Below are positions 11,714-24,708 of a stretch of 64,000 nt of DNA, one piece after another. The first letter of the stretch is position 1, and each line of letters opens with the position of its first letter. The position numbers and the translations under genes are program-made. The stretch lies in the NCBI RefSeq assembly GCF_030052815.1, contig NC_079493.1:63736691-63800690 (forward strand), written 5' to 3'. The notes below the pieces were generated by a model. That model saw only the letters and a program-made list of their open reading frames with translations, did not search any database and was not told where the DNA came from. The DNA is from Hevea brasiliensis. Taxonomy: Eukaryota; Streptophyta; Magnoliopsida; Malpighiales; Euphorbiaceae.

Positions 11714-13250
11714 CCATACAATTAGGGTTATAGGCTCAAATGCATACTACCCTTATACCATTCTCAAATACCAATCAACTACACGTTCAAATTTCTATAC
11801 CTTAGCTTCCTATACCTAAATTCTGGATTAGTAACATACTAACATCATTCATTCCATCTCATTTTTGTCAATTTTCCAATAGTTTATATTGGTCCACAAT
11901 GTTTAATACACAATCCTAAATTAATTAGTCAAAGTCTACAATGTAGACATAAAAACTACTATGCAATACATGTAATCTCAATTAGTAACATGTCTTATAC
12001 TTTCACCATTCATCAATACCATGATTCATTAATAAAATTATTGTAATTAACCATCTACTAAACCTATCAAAGCTGTCAGAGATTACCACTTGCTCTTAGG
12101 TCTCCAAAATTTGTTCAAACCTTAAATTAAATACGCAATCATCACATATTCACCAAATTGACTTACTAGCACATAAAATTACTTTAATCAACCTTAATTC
12201 CCATCAAATACATGTAAGAACAACTCAATTACCTTTCACTTCCATGGCTGCCAAAAATTGTACACATCAATAACTCATCAAAACCTTCAAATTTCTTCAC
12301 CATTCAACTCATCTCAACCTTAAAACAAACTTTAATGAAGTCAGGTAAGGAAAACTAGCACTAACCTTTATTTGGAGCTTGCTAACCTTGAAATTTTCTC
12401 TCCTTTTTGCTGCCTATATGTTTCCCATGGTGTAAGGATCATTTTTCTTGAAGACTCTTGCAAGAAACCATGGCTTGATCATGGAGAACTTGAGCTCCAT
12501 GCGTGGTGCGGCAATGGAGTTTCTTTGGGAGAAAATTTTCACTTCGGCAAGGTTGAGAAATGAGGTTGAAGATGAAGTTTTTAAGTGCTGCCTACTTTGT
12601 CCACTTAGTGATTTTTTTTAATATTCCATAATGCTCCACTAATGTCATTTAAATATTCATATAATTAAACTTTTAATTATCTTGAGTTTTACCCTTAATT
12701 CTCTCAATTGTTCTACACATGGAATTTCATTTTTCATGGCATTTTCAAAATTTAATTCCACTTATTTTTAATGGACATTGAGTTCAAAAGGCAACTCTAG
12801 GTGTCAAATGACCAAAATGCCCCTCTTCGGGTTGCATTTCGAATTTTTCGGTGCTACCGATTTACTCCTTGTACTGCCGATTCCTTAAATTTTTGTTTTT
12901 GTTTATAATGACTTACTAAATTTTCCTTGACATTTCCAATATTAATTACACCTCAGTAGACCTTTATTTAGGTCCCAAAAATATTTCTCAGGGTTTCCTG
13001 CAGTTCAGGGCTCTAGTCAACGGTCCTTGCCATAACTTACCGGTGCGGTCACCCATCGCTACGAGTTTGGCTCATTTAACTTAGTCACATTTTATCTCTT
13101 TTATTTTTTCTTTATTTTTTATGACATATTTCATTATTTTATACTTCCTCACTATCATTACAGTGTAGTTCTAGACATTCTGACTTTTCGGAGCAGACAT
13201 TAGCTGTCGGAACAGTAGGACGTACGAACTATAAAAATGAGGATGTTACA

Positions 13251-13353
13251 GTCCAGACCATCTTGATCTCAATTTTCCTGGGAAGAGTTTTAACCTTGAA
13301 TTGAATAGCAGGACAAGGTGTCCTTTCTTTATTTCTTTCCTTGTTATGCATCT
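13251..13353 (-). pseudogene. Athila integrase, segment before the C-terminus
   Basis: About 100 bases encode [16 protein letters not shown] and [17 protein letters not shown], a conserved stretch of Athila integrases just after the catalytic core. It joins in frame to 23030 on one side (removing 13354-23029) and to 7775 on the other (removing 7776-13250). Confidence 0.85.
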
Positions 13354-15317
13354 TGTCACACTTTACCCCTCTGTAAGGCATAACATGATCCTATAGAATA
13401 CCTAAAGAACTACCGAACTTCACCTCCCGATAACTCATTAAGTATCCTATAAGGGATTTTAAAACAATTTTCTTACTTTTTGGAAGTGGTGAGCATTTTC
13501 TTACATTTAATAAAAGTTTAAAAACTAGTTCAAATTTTTGTCCATTTTATTTTTATGCAATTTTTGGAAAAATTTCAGCAGAGTGCCGTATGTATTTTAA
13601 GAAAACAATTCTTCAAAAACCTGTAAAAACACTTCCAATAATTCTTTTTCATCAAACTCACTACTACCTCAACACAACTTAACATCATTTCTCAATTTAA
13701 TTGTCATAAAAAATAGTACTCAATAATTCCATTCATATTTCCTTAAAGTAAATTCACTTTGCATTCATCAATCAAACTTTACATTTGCAAATCCAAAATA
13801 CTATTATTACAAACTCTATACAACTGCTCATAACCAGTTTATACATATACATACATTTACATACATCAAAATAAGTATTACAAATAGGGTCTAAAATATA
13901 CCCAACAAAACATTAAGGTTATAGCTCCAAGGTCCTCAGCAGCTCACTCTGCTACTCCTCTAGTCTCTATATCTGCGACAGCAGTAACAACCATAGCTGG
14001 GTACTATGACTCAGTGGTGCACAATGTGCTAAAATAATGTTTATGCATAATTCAAAATCACATTTATTCAAATACAGTACTGAAAATGAAAGACAGATAC
14101 AAAACATGATTTATAAACTTTTAGTCCAAATAATTTCTTTTAGGAAGTTTCAAAACAATTTCATAAAAGCACACAGTTATATCATTCCATTCGAAATAAT
14201 ATTCATCTCAATAGCCAGAGGCTTATGAGAAATCACAAGGCTAGCTAGCTCAATCTATGGGTACCCATTCAAATTTCTTCTTCTACTGGCACACACCCAA
14301 ACACTTCAGCTAGAGAAGGAATCAAAATTCAAAACTAATTACTCCCACTAGTCATGCTAGTGAGACATTCAAATATATGGTCATGACACTATGGTTTCAA
14401 AACTATCTTATCAATTTATCAAACATTTACTGATAATCAAATCACATATCATCAAATTTTCAACAATTTAGATCAAAAGCATAATGTACATTTCAATCAT
14501 TATTTTGCAATATAAATAAACCACAAATCATTTCATGCACTTTGCAAAGGAATTTTAAAGAATGTTTACGTTGTGCACAAACCTTATGCAAGTCGCCTCT
14601 TGGCCTTGACTCGATGCTTCGGGTTCTTTCCTGGTATTCTTTTCAACTGAAGCACACAATTTCATAGTATTTCAGTATCATAACTTATAACAAATTCCAT
14701 AATAGTTTCACATCTATTTATTTCTAACTCTAATGTACTTAAATTAACGTTTTTTGAATTTTCCATTTCGGGGTTACTATTCATGATACTATTCAAGTCA
14801 ATTTATTAACTTTCTAATGCTTAATAAGTATGGGAATTTCAATTTCACCGACATACCACTTTTTCAATACCTAACTTGTTGGTTTTGGTTGTTTTCCTAT
14901 AATCTTAAGTCTTTTAGGTGAAATTCCAAAATTTTAGATTTAGTTCCCTTTTTTATACTGTTCCATTGATTATGTTGCTGTAGTAATTTGGCTAAGTTTT
15001 CTCCAAAGAAGTTGTTCCTTATTGTCTTAACTTTATTTCTCTTTTTGAAGCACCCCATTTGGAGTTTTGTAGCCTAAGTTATAGCAATTTGAACATGGCT
15101 GGCCGGATTTAGTGTTACCTAGAATTCTGGGCAAATTCTAGATTTTGGTAATTTTTGTAGGTTGAATAAAAGTAGTTTTTCAAACAGGTTGTGGTCAAAA
15201 TTTGGGTTTGTTTTCTTCATGAAAGTTGTAGGGCTATGTCTCAGCTTTCTATCAGTACAAAATTCAGGTCATTTGGACCTTTCTAGACCAAGTTATGGTC
15301 ATTTGCGTAGCTATTGT

Positions 15318-18300
15318 TGTAACACCCTCCTGGTAACCACTCCGTACATCCTACTGTTCCGGTGACCAGTGTCGGTCCGGAGAGCTAGAATGTCCGGAAA
15401 AATATTTAAACTAAAGTCAGGAACCATAATTAACTCAAATATTAATAAGAAAAATTTAGTAAAAATTTTTGAAATAAAATACAACCAAGTTAAACGAGTA
15501 TGTTCTAGCGATGGGTAACCAGAGGGAAGTTGCGGTTCTCGCAACGAGGAGCCCTAGACCCGGGGAAAAAATTATAAAATAATTTTTGAGACTCCAAAGA
15601 AGGGTCATTGAGGTTCCTATGGCATTAGAATGCCAAGAAAATATTTAAAAAAATATTTCAATCGGTACAGACAATTTTGACCCGTTGAGCCGAACGGAGG
15701 GCATTTTGGTCATTTCGCTTTCAGAGGTGATTTTTGGCCGACTTGTCCAGCTAAGTGAATAATTAATATGACATAAAATATGAAGAAACATTACTAGAAA
15801 TTAAATTGAAAATGAGTAGTGGAGGAAAGAAAAGAAAAATACAACATATGCAATTTATGAAATCATTGTGATGTCATTTAAAATTACCAACCAATCACAA
15901 TTAAGCAACTATTTGACTAACAAACAAAAGAGACTAATAGAAGACCAAAATAACAAAAAAATGCAGCAGCCATCCCTCTTTCCCATTGCAGCCGAAACCT
16001 AGTCCCACAGCCACCCTCCATTAAAGCTTTTTCAAGCTTTAGATTTCCATCATTTCCACCATATTTCCCTACCCTCTAAGTACAAAAATTAATTATTTCA
16101 CCTTGAGAAGAAGATTGATAGTAAGAAGAAGAGAAGAAAGTGAAGAATTTGAGCATTTGAAAAGCTCCTAAGTGAGGTTAGTGCTATACTTTCACTCTCA
16201 CTCCTTTAATCCTTGTTAGAGCATCATTTTAAGATAAGAAATTGTAAGAAATTGAAGTAAATCATATATGTTAGGGTATCTTCAATTTTCGGCAGCCCTA
16301 AGGAAGGATGTGTTTGATTGTTTTAATGAACTTAGAGTGCCTAGAAATGATGTTTAAAGTATGAATATGCATGGGTGTTGAACTAGTATGCCAATTAAGG
16401 TTTATGAGTAATTTGAATTGGACATTAGGGTTTTGAGAAGTGAAAAATTGACTTGGCTTATGAAATTGTTAGAGAACATTTTAATGGTCAATTAGTGACC
16501 ATTTTAGGTAAGTTGACCATAATATGGACTGAAAAATAGCTTGGCAAAGAGAATGACTATGCTGCCTAGGGACAGCAGTAATGGTGACTGAGATTTCAGT
16601 CCAATTACACAGCCATAACTTTGGCTGTGTTGGCCCAATTGGTGTTTGGCCAATTGGACATGAAACAAGGCTTATAATGGCACATTTTTGCTGAAGAAAC
16701 CATGCCCAAAAGACCAAAGCAAGAGGACCAAAAGTTGGCCCCAATCCGACACTCGCAACAAAGACTGCAGAAATGACCAAATGAACAGTAACTGTTCATT
16801 TGGCCATAACTCACTGTAGATTTGGTCAATTGACCTGAACGTTTTACACCAAAAAGTTAAGACATAGAAAAACAACTTTCATCAAGGAACCTACCCCAAA
16901 TTATGACCAGAACCAATTGAAAAATGCAATCCAAATCACTGTTCATGTTACTGTAGATGTGGTAATTTCTGCAGAATGGGAATCCGGCCAGCTGTGGTCT
17001 TTGGGCCATATCTGGAGCTACAAAACTCCAAATGGAGTGATTCAAAAAAGGAAATTCAACTAGACAAAATAAGGAACAACTTTCATGTTTGTCATTTCTT
17101 CAAATTCTCACTGAAACAGTGCTTAATGGAACAGTAAATATATGCTTCAAAAACTGAAATTTTCTGCCCTCTTGGTTTTAAGTTAGAAATGGTAATAGTG
17201 ACCAATTCCAACAAGTTTTAAAAGCAAAATGTGGTATATTGGGAGTGCCAAAACCAATGTACCTAATTTCTACCTAAAAGTCAATATTTTAGTTGACCAA
17301 AGAGGTGAATAGTGACACCGAAATTTTAAATTCAAATACTGAAGAATTTTAAAGTATCAAATGCCCTAGTATACCTAACAAGATTGGTTTGGATAGTTTG
17401 GCTTGCCAATAGGGTTCAGTTAGCAGTACTGCACATGGCAATTTGCCATTCCGTGATTTCATGGCTTTTAGCCATTCTGACTTTGTATTGAGACTTGGCC
17501 TTGTGCCTGATGTTATTACAGCTTATTAGTTGTTCTGTTGCACACCGGGAGATGCATATGTGACCGATGGTGTGACGGCCCGAGGTACTAGGTACCCAGC
17601 GCCAGTTTACTCATTATCCAGTCCAGTCGTCTAGTGTAGGTTACTTGGGCAACCAAATGAATGAAAGTGAACAAAGTTAATGAATTAATGTATATACCCA
17701 TACTAAACAAATGAATCATTCACATTCACAAAATATTTGTTTTCTTGCTATTTTATTTTATTTTATTATTGCACCACTAAGCATTATTGCTTAGCGCGTT
17801 GCTTTTGCCACGCGTAGGTACTAGAGATACAGATCGTGAGCCCAGTAGACCGCAGACTGGGTGAGTCTATCCTGCAGTTCTGCTCAGTGTCCGTGTCACC
17901 TCAACTTCTGCAGTGCATTGGTAGGACACTAGGTGTCATTTTGACATTTTATAACTAAATTTTGATTTTCTCATATGAAATTAAACTTGTGTAATGTATA
18001 TTGATGTTTATGTAAATTATGAAAATTGTATTTGTGAATGGAAAAGTAAATGTTTATTTGTGATTTATATGTAATCATCACATGTGATGGATGAATGAGA
18101 ATTGAAATTGAAATGTTGAGATCTTGATATTGAGTTTTGTGATGATATTGGAGTTGAGAATGAATGAATTTGTTTATTTGGAAGTGTTTTAACAGGTTCC
18201 GAAGAACTGTTTTCTCCATTTTTAGCCGGTACTCCGCCGGATTTTCTATAAAATTTTCGGAACCTCAAATAAATTGAAATTTCAATAAATGACTTAAATA

Positions 18301-18425
18301 AAACATATTTCATAAGCTATAATCAAAATTATTGATGAAAATTAATTAAGGTATAATAGAGTGTGCCGGTACACCGTGTGACATAGCTTGCTCGGCTACA
18401 CTGTAGACGGGTAAGGGGTGTCACA
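15318..18425 (+). repeat. 5' LTR of the LTR-125 bp-LTR element
   Basis: It starts TGTAACACCCTCCTGG and ends AAGGGGTGTCACA, 3108 bp. Its H1 hairpin is CACTAAGCA (17775-17783) with TGCTTAGCG (17788-17796), and the H2 equivalent is CGCGT (17795-17799) with ACGCG (17810-17814). A CCAATTGG pair lies at 16635-16657. Confidence 0.93.
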
Positions 18426-18550
18426 TTTAGTAGGCACCACAACACCAAAGAGGCAACTCGGGAAAGTGAAGAGACGATGAGGCAGCAGTTCCCTCAATTG
18501 TTTACATCAGGTAAATTTCGAGGACGAAATTTAAATTAGAGGGGAAGAGT
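18426..18550 (+). pseudogene. Residual interior: pol tail and polypurine tract
   Basis: The bases just after the LTR (TTTAGTAGGC) resemble the usual spacer but break off where the primer site TGGTATCAGAGC should be. The next 75 bases read ATRESEETMRQQFPQLF, the very end of a Tekay polyprotein. The purine tract AGAGGGGAAGAG (18538-18549) follows, directly before the 3' LTR. Everything between the primer site and the pol tail is deleted. Confidence 0.85.
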
Positions 18551-21500
18551 TGTAACACCCTCCCGGTAACCACTCCGTACATCCTACTGTTCCGGTGACC
18601 AGTGTCGGTCCGGACAGCTAGAATGTCCGAAAAATATTTAAACTAAAGTCAGGAACCATAATTAACTCAAATATTAATAAGAAAAATTTAGTAAAAATTT
18701 TTGAAATAAAATACAACCAAGTTAAACAAGCCGGTGCCCTAGCGATGGGTAACCAGAGGGAAGTTGCGGTTCTCGCAACGAGGAGCCCTAGACCCAGGGA
18801 AAAAATTATAAAATAATTTTTGAGACTCCAAAGAAGGGTCATTGAGGTTCCTATGGCATTAGAATGCCAAGAAAATATTTAAAAAAATATTTCAATCGGT
18901 ACAGACAATTTTGACCCGTTGAGCTGAACGGAGGGCATTTTGGTCATTTCGCCTTCAGAGGTGATTTTTGGCCGACTTGTCCAGCTAAGTAAATAATTAA
19001 TATGACATAAAATATGAAGAAACATTACTAAAAATTAAATTGAAAATGAGTAGTGGAGGAAAGAAAAGAAAAATACAACATATGCAATTTATGACATCAT
19101 TGTGATGTCATTTAAAATTACCAACCAATCACAATTAAGCAACTATTTGACTAACAAACAAAAGAGACTAATAGAAGACCAAAATAACAAAAAAATGCAG
19201 CAGCCATCCCTCTTTCCCATTGCAGCCGAAACCTAGTCCCATAGCCACCCTCCATTAAAGCTTTTTCAAGCTTTAGATTTCCATCATTTCCACCATATTT
19301 CCCTACCCTCTAAGTACAAAAATTAATTATTTCACCTTGAGAAGAAGATTGATAGTAAGAAGAAGAGAAGAAAGTGAAGAATTTGAGCATTTGAAAAGCT
19401 CCTAAGTGAGGTTAGTGCTATACTTTCACTCTCACTCCTTTAATCCTTGTTAGAGCATCATTTTAAGATAATAAATTGTAAGAAATTGAAGTAAATCATA
19501 TATGTTAGGGTATCTTCAATTTTCGGCAGCCCTAAGGAAGGATGAGTTTGATTGTTTTAATGAACTTAGAGTGGCTAGAAATGATGTTTAAAGTATGAAT
19601 ATGCATGGGTGTTGAACTAGTATGCCAATTAAGGTTTATGAGTAATTTGAATTGGACATTAGGGTTTTGAGAAGTGAAAAATTGACTTGGCTTATGAAAT
19701 TGTTAGAGAACATTTTAATGGTCAATTAGTGACCATTTTAGGTAAGTTGACCATAATATGGACTGAAAAATAGCTTGGCAAAGAGAATGACTATGCTGCC
19801 TAGGACAAGAAGAATGGTGACTGAGATTTCAGTCCAATTACACAGCCATAACTTTGGCTGTGTTGGTCCAATTGGTGTTTGGCCAATTGGACATGAAACT
19901 AGGCTTATAATGGCACATTTTTGCTGAAGAAACCATGCCCAAAAGACCAAAGCAAGAGGACCAAAAGTTGGCCCCTAATCCGACACTGCAACAAAGACTG
20001 CAGAAATGACCAAATGAACAGTAACTGTTCATTTGGCCATAACTCACTGTAGATTTGGTCAATTGACTTGAAATGTTTACAAAAAAAAGTTAAGACATAG
20101 AAAAACAACTTTCATGAAGGAACCTACCCCAAATTATGACCAGAACCAATTCAAAAATGCAATCAAAGTCACTGTTCATGTTACTGTAGATGTGGTAATT
20201 TCTGCAGAATGGGAATCCGGCCAGCTGTGGTCTTTGGGCCATATCTGGAGCTAAAAAACTCTAAATGGAGTGATTCAAAAAAGGAAATTCAACTAGACAA
20301 AATAAGGAACAACTTTCATGTTTCTCATTTCTTCAAATTCTCACTGCAACAGTGCTAATTGAACAGTAAACATATGCTTCAAAAACTGAAATTTTCTGCC
20401 CTCTTGGTTTTAAGTTAGAAATGGTAATGGTGACCAATTCCAACAAGTTTTAAAAGCAAAATGTGGTATGTTGGGAGTGCCAAAACCAATGTACCTAATT
20501 TCTACCTAAAAGTCAACATTTTAGTTGACCAAAGAGGTGAATAGTGACACCGAAATTTGAAATTCAAAGACTGAAGAATTTTAAAGTATCAAATGCCCTA
20601 GTATACCTAACAAGATTGGTTTGGATAGTTTGGCTTGCCAATAGGGTTCAGTTAGCAGTACTGCACATGGCAATATGCCATTCCGTGATTTAATGGCTTT
20701 TAGCCATTCTGACTTTGTATTGAGACTTGGCCTTGTGCTTGATGTTATTACAGCTTATTAGTTGTTCTGTTGCACACCGGGAGATGCATATGTGACCGAT
20801 GGTGTGACGGCCCGAGGTACTAGGTACCCAGCGCCAGTTTACTCGTTATCCAGTCCAGTCGTCTAGTGTAGGTTACTTGGGCAACCAAATGAATGAAAGT
20901 GAACAAAGTTAATGAATTAATGTATATACCCATACTAAACAAATGAATCATTCACATTCACTATATATTTGTTTTCTTGCTATTTTATTTTATTTTATTA
21001 TTGCACCACTAAGCATTATTGCTTAGCGCGTTGCTTTTGCCACGCGTAGGTACTAGAGATACAGATCGTGAGCCCAGTAGACCGCAGACTGGGTGAGTCT
21101 ATCCTGCAGTTCTGCTCAGTGTCCGTGTCACCTCAACTTCTGCAGTGCATTGGTAGAACACTAGGTGTCATTTTGGCATTTTGTAACTAAATTTTGATTT
21201 TCTCATATGAAATTAAACTTGTGTAATGTATATTGATGTTTATGTAAATTATGAAAATTGTATTTGTGAATGGAAAAGTAAATGTTTATTTGTGATTTAT
21301 ATGTAATCATCACATGTGATGGATGAATGAGAATTGAAATTGAAATGTTGAGATCTTGATATTGAGTTTTGTGATGATATTGGAGTTGAGAATGAATGAA
21401 TTTGTTTATTTGGAAGTGTTTTAACAGGTTCCGAAGAACTGTTTTCTCCATTTTTAGCCGGTACTCCGCCGGATTTTCTATAAAATTTTCGGAACCTCAA

Positions 21501-21657
21501 ATAAATTGAAATTTCAATAAATGACTTAAATAAAACATATTTCACAAGCTATAATCAAAATTATTGATGAAAATTAATTAAGGTATAATAGAGTGTGCCG
21601 GTACACCGTGTGACATAGCTTGCTCGGCTACACTGTAGACGGGTAAGGGGTGTCACA
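18551..21657 (+). repeat. 3' LTR of the LTR-125 bp-LTR element
   Basis: It starts TGTAACACCCTCCCGG and ends AAGGGGTGTCACA, 3107 bp, nearly identical to 15318-18425. The H1 hairpin is at 21007-21028. The small antisense open frames repeated in both LTRs are identical only because the LTRs are. Confidence 0.93.
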
Positions 21658-21790
21658 ATTGTTCATTTGGTCATTTTTGTATAGGTTAGTGTGCCTAATT
21701 CCGAATTTGGCCTAATTGTTTACTAAGTTATGGTCACTTTCTGGGCATGATTCCTGAATGAAAAATGTGCCATTTTGTGTATAATTTCAT

Positions 21791-21817
21791 TCCCAATTGG
21801 CCTCACACCAATTGGGC
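21791..21817. other. CCAATTGG hairpin (H4) with a changed outer base pair
   Basis: TCCCAATTGG (21791-21800), loop CCTCACA, CCAATTGGGC (21808-21817). Where other copies pair T with A outside the core (CTCC...GGAG), this one pairs C with G. Confidence 0.6.
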
Positions 21818-23029
21818 TGATAAATTTTCAGTTTTGGTCCCTAAAAGGGACCTAGGTCAAGCTTATCAACTTTTTCTCCAATTTTTCACAAGCTCAAAAC
21901 CCTAGCTACACATAAAGTTCAATCTAATGCAATTTAAAGTGTATATTTATGATCTATACACCTAATTCATCTCAAACAACCATTCAAACACCTCAAACTC
22001 ATTCATTTCAAACCCTAACCCGAGCTAGCCAAAATTTCTATTTAATCCCCCAACAAATATTTTGTTTTGATTTTTAAGTTGAAATCTAAGTTAAATTAAC
22101 TCAAAAGATTTGTTTTAAACTAAAAATTTCAATTTAAATTCTTACCTCAACTTTGGAGTTCACTCAACCAATTTCTTCTCTCTTCCTTCTTTCTTTCTTC
22201 TTCAATCTCCTTCTTAAGTTGAGGTAATAAGCTTTTATGAAGTATTTATGGGAAAAATTAAGGTTAAGTGAGGGATTTCAAGCTTGAGTTCAAGCTTCCA
22301 TGGAGGTTGGCAATGGTGAGGCTATGGGAAGGGTTCGGCTGAAATGAGTGAGGAGAGAAGATGAATGATTTTTCTCTTTTTTTTTTTTGTTATTTTATAA
22401 GTAATTAACTTTAATTAACTTGGTCAACAATTGAAGGAAAAATAAATTGGATTTTGACATCACCATTATGTCATCAAGTGATGTAATAACACTTTTTTTT
22501 TTCTTTTGCATTTATTTTTTCATTAGTTCTTTAATTTAATTCTTGATCCTGAAATTTTCTTTTCTCCAATTTTATTGGACAGTTAGGTTAGGAGTCAGCT
22601 CTAGGGGTGAATTAACCAAATTGCCCCTCGCTGGTTCAATCCGGTTTGCAAGTTATTTGATATTTCTCCCGAATCCCTGACCTAATTATTTGATCTGCTT
22701 AATAATTGTTTTTTGTGATTTACTCTTTTCCACTGTGTTCGCAATAGTCCTTAGGATCATGGTGTCACATTTTATGGTTCAAAATTTGAGTTTAGACTGA
22801 CCTTGTAGTCATTCCCGAGAAGGTCATTCATTCCTGTGACTCCTGGCTCATTTAACTTTTTGTGTTCTGATTTTCTTCTTTATACTTAACTATTTGGCAA
22901 TTGCTAATTATTTGCGTTAATGCCTTACCTAGGTGTCTTAGACAAGGTTTTAATTCTCTTAATTATCCGGACCGACACCAGTCACCGGAACAGTGAAATA
23001 TACTGGGCTATGCAATTAGGGGTGTTACA

Positions 23030-23573
23030 CGTCTGTCGTGCCATCTTTTGGTATTGTCCTTGAAGATCTTAGCATTCTCATACCCATCCTGCATGATTTC
23101 TTCCAACTCATTGAGCTATAGAAGCCTTTTTTCTCCAACAGCTTTTAGGTCAAAATTTAGGGTCTAAATTGCCCAATAGTCTTTATGTTCGAGTTTGACA
23201 AGGAAGTGGCATGATTTTCCATAAACCAAGAGAAAGTGTGTTGTTCCAATGGGAGATTCATATGCAGTGCGGTATGCCCACAGTGCATTATCTAATTTCA
23301 TAGACCAGTCCTTCCTTGAGTGATTGATCATTTTCTCAAGGATATGTTTTAGCTCCCTATTTGAAACTTCTACTTGACCACTCGTTTGAGGATGGTAAGG
23401 TGTTGCAACTTTGTGAGTCACTCCATATTTCTTCAATAGTGTTTCAAATTGTTGATTGCAGAAGTGACATCCTCCATAGCTGATTATTGCCCATGGTATG
23501 CCAAATCTTATGACTCTAGTATCATTTGTTAGCATTGCTATTGCTTCTACCCATTTTGACACATAATCAACAC
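23030..23573 (-). pseudogene. Athila integrase catalytic core, second half (inactive)
   Basis: The open frame from 23562 down to 23164 begins SKWVEAIA, where frame VDYVSKW continues from 27718 after removing the solo LTR. The second catalytic Asp of the D,D35E triad, normally in a SDGG motif, is Tyr here (SYGG, codon 23476-23478). The Glu 35 residues later is kept (GQVEVSN). About ten residues usually present before RFGIP are missing. A stop at about 23161-23163 breaks the frame before the segment that leads into 13353. It cannot encode an active integrase. Confidence 0.87.
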
Positions 23574-24647
23574 TGTCACACCCTACTCCTCCGTAAGATG
23601 TAACATGATCCCGTAGTACACCTAATGAATTATAGTACTTCGCTTACCGATAACCCATTAAATATACTAAAAGGGATTTTAAATCAATTTTTGTGAAATT
23701 TAAATCATCGATTAAAATCTAGTGTTATAAAAATTTCGGCAGAGTGCCGGCTGTATTTTTAGAAAACAGCTCTTCAAAGTTGAAAAGCAAAACACTCCCA
23801 ATATGATTTCTCAAATACAACTCCAATAAACTTCATTTCACCTCACAATTCAATCTCAACAATCAAATCAATTCATTTTCAAACCAACCTCATCATAAAA
23901 GAAACATTTCATTGATTACAAGACTCAAAAATTAATATTACAAAACTATACAGGTAAATGAAATCTCAAATTTACATTACAATGATTTGCACTAAATTAC
24001 ATGCCAAAATATTTTATAAAAGTTTTTATACAATTGCTCAAATAATTTACATACATATTATTACATGCATACATCAAACCTATTTACATGGGTATACCTA
24101 TGATATTCCTGGAGCTGATCTGAATGTGTCTTCAAGGCATAGCTATAGAAATTTTCACTCAGTTGCTCTATCCTTACTTTCACCTGCGATAGCATATAAA
24201 GCTATCACTGAGTGGTGAATTTAGTGGTGCACAACTATAACTTAAACCATAGTACAATATACCTTAGCAAAATTATAGCAAATAATTTGAAAATCTGGAT
24301 ACTCATCAAATTCCAAAAATTAAAATATTCTTTGCTAATAATATAAATCATTTGTATAAAATGACTTTGATCACGAAATTCAATTTATTAAATCACAACT
24401 AAACATTTAAGGTAATTCCAGCAATTTATGGAATTAAAGATTGATTCCAATAAAATCAATTATGCATAAATTCCAATTCAAATCAAAATTCTTTACTATT
24501 CAAAAATCCATTCTTTATCTCACTAACTATGCAAGACTAATCCGAAAGGGCCATCTTCGGGGTGATTCTAACTTCGTATGGTCGGGGAGGTCGAATCATC
24601 GTGCATAGTACACATCACAAGAATGAAACTTTCAAAAGGGCCATAAT

Positions 24648-24708
24648 AAAAAAAAAAAAAAAAAAAAAAAAAACTTAGATCTAACCTCTAATAAGAGGAG
24701 AATCTAAG
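24648..24708. repeat. 26-base poly(A) run next to a 35-base hairpin
   Basis: The A run occupies 24648-24673. It is followed at once by CTTAGAT (24674-24680), CCTCT, an AATA loop, AGAGG and ATCTAAG (24702-24708), which fold into an interrupted stem. In the second copy (59626 on) the run is 28 long. I do not see this block in the other LTRs of the window, so it may be a small insertion. Confidence 0.7.

Larger units (their letters stand above)
7776..13250 (-). mobile_element. Solo LTR, long Tekay-like subfamily (5.5 kb), with target site duplication
   Basis: The segment begins TGTAACCACCCTCACC and ends GATGTTACA. It is flanked by TTCCA (7771-7775) and GTCCA (13251-13255), a 5-bp duplication with one change. 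Athila coding continues across the site. There is no primer site, purine tract or coding region, so this is a solo LTR left by recombination between two LTRs. It is unusually long, partly because of a 658-bp internal tandem duplication (7942-9243) and repeated modules at 10816-11600. Orientation is minus, judged from the hairpins and the CGTAC...GTTCCG end shared with the LTR at 15318. Confidence 0.82.
15318..21657 (+). mobile_element. Tekay-derived element with 3.1 kb LTRs and only 125 bp between them
   Basis: Two nearly identical LTRs (15318-18425 and 18551-21657) flank 125 bp. The flanking 5-bp duplication is perfect: ATTGT at 15313-15317 and 21658-21662. It is inserted in the solo LTR at 13354-23029. 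The interior keeps the last codons of pol and the purine tract but no recognisable primer site, gag or main pol. The LTRs differ at only a few percent of sites at most, so the element is younger than its host LTR. The missing interior was lost either in the last replication cycle or by a deletion afterwards. Confidence 0.92.
13354..23029 (-). mobile_element. Solo LTR (Tekay type, about 3.3 kb) interrupted by another element
   Basis: It begins TGTCACACTTTACCCC and ends GGGTGTTACA. The flanks are CATCT (13349-13353) and CGTCT (23030-23034), a 5-bp duplication with one G-to-A change at a CpG. Its two halves, 13354-15317 and 21663-23029, are continuous with each other when 15318-21662 is removed, and together match the LTR at 2825-6526 in reverse. 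No internal domain is present, so it is a solo LTR. Its decayed H1 hairpin lies near 13996-14015. Confidence 0.87.

Noticed and set aside
7776..13250. Possible hidden host gene in the long segment without transposon proteins
   Set aside because: The edges, 5-bp duplication, LTR-specific hairpins and modules explain the whole segment as an LTR; no exon-like open frame or splice pattern was found.
17971..18313. Two overlapping 82-codon frames repeated at 21203-21545
   Set aside because: Identical only because they lie in the two LTRs of one young element; antisense and low complexity.
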